From NCBI GenBank assembly GCA_964401995.1, contig CAYOAP010000004.1:1-64000 (forward strand): a stretch of DNA of 64,000 nucleotides, given 5' to 3'. Below, piece after piece: positions 57,962 through 64,000 of the stretch. The notes under the pieces were generated by a model, which had not been told where the DNA came from, did not search any database, and saw only the letters and a program-made list of their open reading frames with translations. This DNA is from DATCBF01 sp964401995 (GTDB taxonomy: Bacteria > Actinomycetota > Thermoleophilia > Solirubrobacterales > 70-9). Positions within the stretch are counted from its first letter, which is position 1. Each line of letters starts with the position of its first letter. The translations under genes and the position numbers were made by a program.

Positions 57962-58856
57962 CGCCGGCCTCCTCGGTGAAGTTCTCGCCACTCATCGGCA
58001 TCACCGTCAGCCCCCCGCCGTCGCTTCGCTCGTGGCGGCTGCCCCAGCGCTGGACAAGGGTGACCGCGCCGAGCAGGAGCAGCGAGGCGATCAGGAGGAC
58101 GACCGAGACGGCAGAGGCGCCGACATCGTTGCCGGACTCGATCTGCTGGCGGATGAAGATCGAGGCGACCATCGTCTGCGGCAGCCCTCCGGCGAAGAGG
58201 AGGACCGAGCCGAACTCGCCGAGCGCGCGGGCAAAGGCGAGAGCGACGCCGGCGGCGAGGCCGGGGAGGAGGTTGGGGAAGATGATGCGACGAAAGATCG
58301 TGAAGCCGCTTGCGCCGAGCGAGGCCGCCGCCGCCTCCATCTCGCGGTCCATCTCCAGCAGCAGCGGCTGCACCGCCCGGACGACGAACGGGAGGGTGAC
58401 GAAGAGCAGCGCGACCACCACGGCGGCTCGGGTCCCCGCGATGTCGATGCCAACCGGGCTCTTGTTGCCGTAGAGCGTGATCAGGGTGAGGCTGGCGACG
58501 ATCGTCGGCAGCGCGAAGGGGAGGTCGATCACCGCGTTGACGACGCTCTTGCCGGGGAACTCGTCGCGAACCAGGACCCAGGCAATGATCGTGCCGAAGA
58601 TCGCGTTTACGACGACGACGATCAGCGAGCAGATCACGGTCAGCTCCAGGGCCGAGACCGCAAGCGGCGAGGTGACCTGATGCCAGAAGCCGCTCCAGCC
58701 GTCCGCGAACGCTTTGCTGACCACTGCCGCCAGTGGCAGGAGGACGATCACGCTCAGGTAGAGCGCGACGGTCCCCCGGCCAAGGCCGGCGGCGCCGACC
58801 CCGGGCAGGCGGAATCCCGCCCGGGGTGCTGATGCTGTGCTGGCGTGGGCCTCCAT
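57954..58856 (-). CDS. cysT: Sulfate ABC transporter permease CysT
   Basis: A 300-residue permease with six membrane helices. The EAA loop reads EAAAASLGASGFTIFRRIIF-P. NAVIDLPFALPTIVASLTLI and ARALGEFGSVLLFAGGLPQ are CysT/CysU signatures. The last 25 residues are a hydrophilic tail. Three bases separate it from the sbp stop. Confidence 0.92.
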   Translation of the reverse strand: MEAHASTASAPRAGFRLPGVGAAGLGRGTVALYLSVIVLLPLAAVVSKAFADGWSGFWHQVTSPLAVSALELTVICSLIVVVVNAIFGTIIAWVLVRDEFPGKSVVNAVIDLPFALPTIVASLTLITLYGNKSPVGIDIAGTRAAVVVALLFVTLPFVVRAVQPLLLEMDREMEAAAASLGASGFTIFRRIIFPNLLPGLAAGVALAFARALGEFGSVLLFAGGLPQTMVASIFIRQQIESGNDVGASAVSVVLLIASLLLLGAVTLVQRWGSRHERSDGGGLTVMPMSGENFTEEAGDE

Positions 58857-58859
58857 CGA

Positions 58860-59912
58860 TCAGCCGGAGGTGGAGACTCCGAGTTCGCCCTCGATCTTGG
58901 CCACCGAGCCGGATTCTTCGTCGAAGAATTCGTCGTTGACCTTGCCCCAGCCACCGAACTGGCTGATCTTGAACAGATCCTTCGGGGTCGGGAACTGCTT
59001 CGGGTCGACCAGCTTCGGGTTGACCGGGCGGTAGCCGTTTTCAGCCCAGAGTTCCTGGCCAGCATCGGACCACAGGTAGTTGAGGAAATCTTCCGCGGCA
59101 GGCTCCGGGGCGCTCTTGGTGACCGCGATCGGAGTTTCGATCTGCAGTGTGCTCGGCGGAATCACGTATTCAACGTCCTCGCCTTCCTTTTCGGCCTTGA
59201 TCGCCTCGTTCTCGTAGCTGAGCAGCACGTCGCCCTCGCCCTGGGTGAAGGCGGCAAGCGCGTCGCGGCCGCTGCCTGGCTGGGCCGCCGTCTTTTCGAG
59301 CACGGTCTTGACCGCCGCCAGGGCCTGTTCGGGCGACTTGCCGGCGTTGATCTGGCTGCCGTAGACGGCCATGATGTTCCAGCGGGCGGAGCCGGAGCTG
59401 AATGGGTTGGGGGTGACGACGCTGACGTCCTTGGTCAGCAGGTCTTCAAAGCTTTGAACGTCCTTTGGGTTGCCTTTGTGGACGACGAGGACGACGACCG
59501 AGTCGGTCGCGATGCCGCCGTAAGGCTGTTTGTCCCAGTTCTTGGAGACGAGTTCGCCTTCTTCGACCAGCCGTTCCATGTCACCGGCCTGGGAGAAGTG
59601 GACGACTGAGGCGGGCTGGCCGGCAACTACCGCGCGGCTCTGGTCGCCAGAGGCGCCGAAGGAGTTGCTGAACGAGATGCCCTTGCCTTCTGCTGTCTTT
59701 TCGAAAGCGGGCTCCAGGGATTCCTGGTAGACGGATTCGGGGGTGGAGTAGCCGACTACATCGAGCTTGGCGCCTCCGGATGAGCTTGAGCTGGAGTCCG
59801 AGCTGCTGCTGCCGCAGCCTGCAGCGACAACGGCAATGACCAGCGCAAAGAGCGCAGCCATGAGGCCGGCGTTCACGCTGCGCCGCCGGGTTACCTTGCG
59901 AGCGTTCCGCAT
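58860..59912 (-). CDS. sbp: Sulfate-binding lipoprotein
   Basis: A 350-residue exported lipoprotein with lipobox VVAAGC and a Ser-rich linker. The mature part matches Sbp/CysP: NSFGASGDQSRAVVAGQPAS, IATDSVVVLVVHKGNPKDV, VVTPNPFSSGSARWNIMAVY (anion-binding signature) and LLSYENEAIKAEKEG. GGAAGGAACG precedes the ATG. It is the first gene of the sbp-cysT-cysW-cysA operon, reading from the palindromic region upstream. Confidence 0.93.
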   Translation of the reverse strand: MRNARKVTRRRSVNAGLMAALFALVIAVVAAGCGSSSSDSSSSSSGGAKLDVVGYSTPESVYQESLEPAFEKTAEGKGISFSNSFGASGDQSRAVVAGQPASVVHFSQAGDMERLVEEGELVSKNWDKQPYGGIATDSVVVLVVHKGNPKDVQSFEDLLTKDVSVVTPNPFSSGSARWNIMAVYGSQINAGKSPEQALAAVKTVLEKTAAQPGSGRDALAAFTQGEGDVLLSYENEAIKAEKEGEDVEYVIPPSTLQIETPIAVTKSAPEPAAEDFLNYLWSDAGQELWAENGYRPVNPKLVDPKQFPTPKDLFKISQFGGWGKVNDEFFDEESGSVAKIEGELGVSTSG

Positions 59913-59942
59913 TTAAGCGTTCCTTCCTATGTGGACTGACTT

Positions 59943-59975
59943 AGTTTGTTGACAAACTTAGTTCTAAATTAGAAC
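59943..59975. promoter_or_regulatory. Two palindromes upstream of the sulfate operon
   Basis: AGTTTGT-TG-ACAAACT (59943-59958) and GTTCTAA-A-TTAGAAC (59961-59975) are perfect inverted repeats in an A/T-rich patch 30-60 bases before sbp. They look like operators for a sulfur-responsive repressor or activator; the regulator is not in the window. Confidence 0.6.
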
Positions 59976-60070
59976 CGGGCACGGTACCACAATGTCGATT
60001 GGCAAAGTAGGGAATGGACTGGCTAGCTGGCCAATAAACTGCCGGGGACCAGCCAACCGGGAGGAGAGGG

Positions 60071-60955
60071 ATGAGCGTCGACGTGGTGCGAACGCCTGAG
60101 CAGGCACTGGAGGGGCTGCCGGACTTCCCCTTCGAGTCGAGTTATCGCGAGATCGACGGGCTGCGGCTCGCCTACCTCGATGAGGGGGAGGGAAAGCCGG
60201 TCGTCTTCTTCCACGGCGAGCCGACCTGGTCATATCTATGGCGCAAGGTGATCCCGCCGGTGCGCGACGCCGGCTACCGCTGCATCGCCCCCGACTACGC
60301 CGGCTTCGGGCGCTCCGACAAGCCCACCGACCTCGGTTGGTACAGCTACGACCGCCATGTCGAGCTGATGGCCAAGCTGCTCGAGGAGCTCGACATCCGC
60401 AACGCGACCGCCGTCGTCCACGACTGGGGCGGGCCGATCGGGCTGCGGCTCGCGGTCGAGCACCCCGACCGCTTCTCCCGGATCGTGATCATGGAGACCG
60501 GCCCCTTCACCGGCCACCAGCGGATGAGCGAGGTCTGGCTCAACTTCCGCGAGTTCGTCCGCGAGAACGCCGACGTGCCGGTCGGGTTCCTGGTTCGCGG
60601 CGGTTGCAAGCACGACCCTGGCGACGATGTGATCGCCGCTTACGAAGCGCCGTATCCCAACCCCGAGTCGAAGTCCGGCGCCCGCGCCTTCCCGCTGATC
60701 CTGCCGACCGAGCCCGATGCGCCCGGCGCCGTCGAGGGCAAACGGGTGGCCGACGCCCTGCGCGGCGACGAGCGCCCGACCCTGGTGCTCTGGGCCGACT
60801 CCGACCCGATCCTGCCCTTCTCGGTCGGCGAACGGGTCTCGACAGAGCTCAACTTCCCGCCGCCGCGGCCGATCGCCGATGCCTCCCACTTCCTGCAGGA
60901 GGACGCCGGGCCCGAGATCGGGCGGGTTATCGCCGAGTGGCTCGGATCGAGCTGA
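60071..60955 (+). CDS. Haloalkane dehalogenase (HLD-I type)
   Basis: A 294-residue alpha/beta hydrolase that replaces halogen on haloalkanes with hydroxyl. FFHGEPTWSYLWRKVIPPV is the DhlA-like oxyanion region. The nucleophile elbow VVHDWGGPIGL gives Asp followed by the halide-binding Trp. The catalytic acid is in LVLWADSDPILP and the His in IADASHFLQED. This order fits subfamily HLD-I. GGGAGGAGAGGG precedes the ATG. It diverges from the sulfate operon; halide dependence is inferred from motifs. Confidence 0.88.
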   Translation: MSVDVVRTPEQALEGLPDFPFESSYREIDGLRLAYLDEGEGKPVVFFHGEPTWSYLWRKVIPPVRDAGYRCIAPDYAGFGRSDKPTDLGWYSYDRHVELMAKLLEELDIRNATAVVHDWGGPIGLRLAVEHPDRFSRIVIMETGPFTGHQRMSEVWLNFREFVRENADVPVGFLVRGGCKHDPGDDVIAAYEAPYPNPESKSGARAFPLILPTEPDAPGAVEGKRVADALRGDERPTLVLWADSDPILPFSVGERVSTELNFPPPRPIADASHFLQEDAGPEIGRVIAEWLGSS

Positions 60956-62051
60956 CGGTCTCGACCAGCTCGTCGCGCGGCCGCTCCTCCAGCACCCGCA
61001 CCCGCCGCGGCGGGCCGCTGTCCTCGACCCAGGTGACGACGCCCGGCCAGTAGGGCCCGGGCGGGGCGCCGGGGTGGTGGAAGGCGTCGGCAAAGACCCA
61101 GCTGCCGGTGTTGTGGAGCAGCCCGCCGCCGGGAATAGGCCAGGGCGCCTCGTCGTCGACGGGGCCGGCCCGGTGGGTGTGGCCGGTGATTACGTGCTCG
61201 GCCTCGATTCGCAGCCGCCGCGCCATCTCCGCCGCCGCTTCGACGCCGGCCCGGGAGATGCCGGCCGAGGTCAGGTCGGGCTTGAAGCTCGAGTCGAGCA
61301 GGCGGTTGAGCGTCCAGATCGCGGCGGGGGCGCCGGCTTTGACAGCACGCGCCGCGGCGCGCCTGCCTTTGCCGGCGCCCTCTTTGCGGCTGCTGGCGAC
61401 CAGCTTCCAGATCGCTTCCGAGGGGCGGGCGACGCCGCTGGCGAGGCGGGCCGAGCCGGACTGGGCAAGGCCGAAGCCAAACCCGTAGAGGGGGCGCAGC
61501 ACCTGCTCGTAGTGGCGGGGCTCGGCCTCCTCCGGCAGGCGGGCGGCGCGCAGCATCGCCGCTGCCGCGACGCACTCGGCGCGGGGGATCGAGAGGTGGC
61601 AGTCCATGTAATGGCCGTGGGTCGCGTAGATGTCGTCGCGCAGCCAGATCCCGGGGTAGGCGATCTCGAGCCGGGCGGGGCCGAGCCAATCATCGATCTC
61701 CCCGGTCGGGCCGGGGGAGGGGCCGTGGCGCTGCTGCAGGCTGAGGCCGTCGCCGCCGGCCAGCGAGAGCGAGTCGAGCAGCGGCTCGGCCAGGCGGTGG
61801 TCATGGTTGCCGGGGACGATGACGACGTCGCGGGCGCCCAACGCTTCGCCCAGCTCCTCGAAGAAGGGCCGAGCCCCTCGCAGCGACTCGCCGAGCGGCA
61901 GGTCGCGCAACTCGACCGCGTCGCCGAGCAGGACGACCCGGTCGGCGTCGGCGATCTCCTCCAGCATCGCCCGCCGCACCGTGGCGTCGCGGGCGACATC
62001 CTCGCCAGAGGCGGCGCCGAGGTGGAGGTCGGAGACGATCGCGGTGCGCAT
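60927..62051 (-). CDS. Calcineurin-like metallophosphatase
   Basis: A 374-residue binuclear metallophosphatase. Motifs: D-x-H as MRTAIVSDLHLG, GD as VVLLGDAVELRD, GNHD as VIVPGNHDHRLAEPLL, and GHTHR near residue 310 (VITGHTHRAGPV). A helical insert (residues 180-270) separates them. Substrate unknown. The ATG is at the first strand; earlier in-frame codons are non-coding. Its last 29 bases overlap the dehalogenase 3' end. Confidence 0.88.
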   Translation of the reverse strand: MRTAIVSDLHLGAASGEDVARDATVRRAMLEEIADADRVVLLGDAVELRDLPLGESLRGARPFFEELGEALGARDVVIVPGNHDHRLAEPLLDSLSLAGGDGLSLQQRHGPSPGPTGEIDDWLGPARLEIAYPGIWLRDDIYATHGHYMDCHLSIPRAECVAAAAMLRAARLPEEAEPRHYEQVLRPLYGFGFGLAQSGSARLASGVARPSEAIWKLVASSRKEGAGKGRRAAARAVKAGAPAAIWTLNRLLDSSFKPDLTSAGISRAGVEAAAEMARRLRIEAEHVITGHTHRAGPVDDEAPWPIPGGGLLHNTGSWVFADAFHHPGAPPGPYWPGVVTWVEDSGPPRRVRVLEERPRDELVETVSSIRATRR

Positions 62052-62094
62052 CGGTGTGGGCCATTCTGGAGGACGCGGCGCCTCGGGGGGCTGC

Positions 62095-62526
62095 CTACGG
62101 CATCCGGTCGGCGGCCCACTCGTAAGCGGCGACCGCGCCGCGCCGCTTGCGTGGCTTGGCTTCCTTGGCCAGGGTGACAGTGAATCGGTAGCTGCGCTCC
62201 TCGCCGCTCTTGTACTCGCCGAGCAGGATCCCGGCCTCTGGCAGGCTGCCGATGTCCCCTGCGTAGAGCCGGTTGTTGACGCCATTGAACTCGTCGATCG
62301 TCAGTGTCATCTCACCCGGCGCAAGGCTGGTGGTCACGCGTTTCTCGTAGAGAATCACCTTGCCGGCGTGGAGGGCGATGTTGGAGATCATCACCTCCGC
62401 CTGGAGTTTCTCGCCGGCGATCAGTTCGGTGCCGGTGAAGAGCCCGAAGCCGTTATCGGAGTTCATTGCGATCAGCGGTCCGAGGCTGAAGATGTTGGTT
62501 GGTGTGGCGCGACTTGCGATGTCCAT
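62095..62526 (-). CDS. Hypothetical beta-rich protein
   Basis: A 143-residue protein preceded by AAGGGGGATCAA. The central part (GTELIAGEKLQAEVMISNIA, AGKVILYEKRVTTSLAPGEM, GEERSYRFTVTLAKEAKP) looks like an all-beta sandwich. There is no signal peptide. Family not recognised; 43 bases separate it from the metallophosphatase gene on the same strand. Confidence 0.6.
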   Translation of the reverse strand: MDIASRATPTNIFSLGPLIAMNSDNGFGLFTGTELIAGEKLQAEVMISNIALHAGKVILYEKRVTTSLAPGEMTLTIDEFNGVNNRLYAGDIGSLPEAGILLGEYKSGEERSYRFTVTLAKEAKPRKRRGAVAAYEWAADRMP

Positions 62527-62634
62527 TTGATCCCCCTTGATTGCCGTGTCTGACCACTGTTGGCCTCGCGGGGAGCCGTTTCGCCGGCCTTCAGGTATCG
62601 GTCAGGTATCAGTGCTCCCTACACTTGGGAGGCG

Positions 62635-63552
62635 ATGAGCGGCTTCAGCGAGGAGCGCCTAGCTCCGGTCAACGGGATCGAGATCGCCTACCAGGAGATG
62701 GGCGATCCCAGCGGCGAGCCGCTGCTGCTGGCGATGGGGCTGGCGACGCAGATGCTGGCCTGGGACGAGGGCTTCTGCACGATGTTGGCCGAGCGCGGCT
62801 TCCGCGTCGTCCGCTTCGACAACCGCGACATCGGCCACTCGACGATGATCGATGGGGCGGGGATGCCGAGCCGGATGGACATGATGACCGGCCGCCGCGC
62901 CACCGCTCCCTACCTGCTCACGGACATGGCCGACGACACCTTCGGCCTGATGGACCAGCTCGGGATCGAGAGCGCCCACCTGGTCGGCGCCTCGATGGGC
63001 GGGATGATCGTGCAGACGATGGCGATCCGCCGGCCCGAGCGGGTGCGCTCGCTGGTCTCGATGCTCTCGACCACCGGCAACCGCTGGCTGGGGATGCCGG
63101 CCTTCCGGGTCTGGGGCACGCTGCTGGCCAGCTATCCGCCCAACCGCGACGCCTACGTCGAGCAGGCGGTCAAGACCTTCACCCTGGTCGGCTCGCCCGA
63201 GTACGAGCGCGACGAGCAGCGCCTGCGCCAGCTGGCCGGGGAAATGTACGACCGCTCCCACAACCCAGCCGGGGTCCTGCGCCAGATGCACGCGATCACC
63301 GCCTCGGGGGACCGGACCTCTGACCTGCGCCGCCTTACCGTCCCCACCTTGGTCATCCACGGCACCCGCGACCCGCTCGTTCGGCCCGCCGCGGGCCGCG
63401 CGACCGCCCGGGCGATCCCAGGGGCGAAGCTGAAGATGATCGACGGCATGGGCCACGACCTGCCGCGCGAGCTCTGGCCGACCTTCGCCGAGGAGATCGC
63501 CGCCAACGCCGCCCGAGCGGGGCAGGGGGCGGCGGCAAGCCAGGCTGCCTGA
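62635..63552 (+). CDS. Alpha/beta hydrolase
   Basis: A 305-residue hydrolase or esterase. Nucleophile elbow GASMGGM with Ser, acid in VIHGTRDPLV, His in DGMGHDLPREL. GLATQMLAWDEGFCTMLAER and RFDNRDIGHSTMID match proteins annotated as alpha/beta-fold hydrolases close to aclacinomycin methylesterase-like RdmC. The ATG is preceded by GGGAGGCG. Substrate unknown. Confidence 0.87.
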   Translation: MSGFSEERLAPVNGIEIAYQEMGDPSGEPLLLAMGLATQMLAWDEGFCTMLAERGFRVVRFDNRDIGHSTMIDGAGMPSRMDMMTGRRATAPYLLTDMADDTFGLMDQLGIESAHLVGASMGGMIVQTMAIRRPERVRSLVSMLSTTGNRWLGMPAFRVWGTLLASYPPNRDAYVEQAVKTFTLVGSPEYERDEQRLRQLAGEMYDRSHNPAGVLRQMHAITASGDRTSDLRRLTVPTLVIHGTRDPLVRPAAGRATARAIPGAKLKMIDGMGHDLPRELWPTFAEEIAANAARAGQGAAASQAA

Positions 63553-63562
63553 GTCGCTTCGA

Positions 63563-63646
63563 TGCGGCTGAGAGGAGTCGAACCTCCACGGGCTCTCGCC
63601 CACACGGATCTGAACCGTGCGCGTCTACCAGTTCCGCCACAGCCGC
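63563..63646 (-). tRNA. tRNA-Leu (anticodon CAG)
   Basis: On the minus strand, the acceptor GCGGCTG pairs with CAGCCGC, discriminator A. The stem CACGG/CCGTG encloses TTCAGAT (anticodon CAG). A long variable arm confirms leucine. CCA is not encoded. Confidence 0.95.
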
Positions 63647-63718
63647 GGGAGCAGGCAATCTACCGATCCGCGACGGCAGTCCGCCCCAAGAGCCTGATCG
63701 CTAATATCTCCTCTCCTC

Positions 63719-63791
63719 GCCGCTATCGTCTAGGGGACTAGGACGCTGGCTTCTCATGCCAGAAACCGGGGTTCGAATCCCCGTAGCGGTA
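63719..63791 (+). tRNA. tRNA-Glu (anticodon CTC)
   Basis: The acceptor GCCGCTA pairs with TAGCGGT (first pair G-T), discriminator A. The stem CTGGC/GCCAG encloses TTCTCAT (anticodon CTC). T-arm CGGGG-TTCGAAT-CCCCG. CCA is not encoded. Confidence 0.94.
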
Positions 63792-63813
63792 CTTCAGACG
63801 CAGAGCCAGACGG

Positions 63814-63837
63814 GCCGTCCAAAGGGGCGGCTTTTTT
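63814..63837 (+). terminator. Intrinsic terminator after tRNA-Glu
   Basis: GCCGTCC and GGGCGGC form a 7-bp stem (one T-G pair) with a 4-base AAAG loop, followed directly by six T. This is the clearest intrinsic terminator in the window. Confidence 0.85.
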
Positions 63838-63902
63838 GTGCCTGGCATGGCTGGAGCTCAATCGGTACCTTTTGCGGCACTCTGCAAGAGCCGATTACAT
63901 CG

Positions 63903-64000
63903 AGGTCTCTCCACAACGAGTCACCGAGGCGTCACCGGCGCTTCTGGCGGGCCGCCTTCGGGCTGCTGATCCTGATCGGCGCGTTCGCCGTGTTCGCCTC
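63903..64000 (+). other. Possible 5' end of a membrane-anchored protein gene
   Basis: A frame open to the window edge reads RRHRRFWRAAFGLLILIGAF then AVFA, a basic stretch followed by a hydrophobic helix as at the start of penicillin-binding or other anchored proteins. No ATG or GTG start with a ribosome site is visible, so the call is tentative. Confidence 0.3.

Noticed and set aside
1..64000. CRISPR array, rRNA, prophage or secondary-metabolite cluster
   Set aside because: I found no regularly spaced repeats, no rRNA stretch, no phage structural genes and no PKS/NRPS modules.

Overview
The window is high-GC DNA with short spacers, many GTG/TTG starts and coupled stop/start overlaps. It carries a complete coenzyme F420 biosynthesis set, a GTP-type PEP carboxykinase, a MntR/Nramp pair, and seven tRNA genes without encoded CCA. 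This suggests an actinobacterium. Thermoleophilia (Solirubrobacterales-like) is my best guess from protein style, an inference that no rRNA in the window can confirm.

Positions 1-20.7 kb hold the core genes of an ethylmalonyl-CoA (EMC) pathway, spread over both strands: mcl (beta-methylmalyl-/malyl-CoA lyase), an acyl-CoA dehydrogenase likely to be methylsuccinyl-CoA dehydrogenase, a MaoC hydratase likely to be mesaconyl-CoA hydratase, ecm (ethylmalonyl-CoA mutase) and ccr (crotonyl-CoA carboxylase/reductase). Beside them lie pckG and a divergent SucCD-type ligase. Together they would assimilate acetyl-CoA into malate and PEP. The cluster is interrupted at 8.7-12.8 kb by a DUF559/AbiEi-like gene framed by two copies of a palindromic repeat. 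That gene is split by a 3.03-kb IS5-like element with recognisable inverted ends and a TTAG target duplication; removing the element restores the reading frame exactly.

From 15.5 to 27.8 kb there are secreted proteins (including a PQQ-sugar-dehydrogenase-like protein), a ClpS-like adaptor, rmuC, ygfZ, mntR-mntH with twin operator-like boxes, an orphan NMT1-type binding protein and an aquaporin. From 27.9 to 33.1 kb lies the F420 block (fbiC, cofE, cofC, cofD, npdG). Next come a BadH-like SDR, a second DUF559 protein whose start codon sits in a long palindrome, and HMG-CoA lyase, acyl-CoA carboxylase beta and acetoacetyl-CoA synthetase. The last three would feed acetoacetyl-CoA from leucine or ketone bodies into the EMC pathway.

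From 40 to 44 kb, tRNA genes (Leu-CAA, Leu-TAG, Trp, Gly, Pro) surround a HTH-LAGLIDADG gene, a RibD/DHFR-like reductase and a PQQ-repeat lipoprotein. From 44 to 56 kb there is a mix of secreted proteins, PfpI, a Ddn-like F420 oxidoreductase, a TetR/DUF4242 divergent pair, a FMN reductase, an orphan LivJ-type binding protein, NUDIX, RDD, greA and a trypsin-like protease. From 56 to 60 kb lies a sulfate ABC importer (sbp-cysT-cysW-cysA) with palindromes upstream. The window closes with a haloalkane dehalogenase, a metallophosphatase, an alpha/beta hydrolase and tRNA-Leu(CAG) and tRNA-Glu(CTC).
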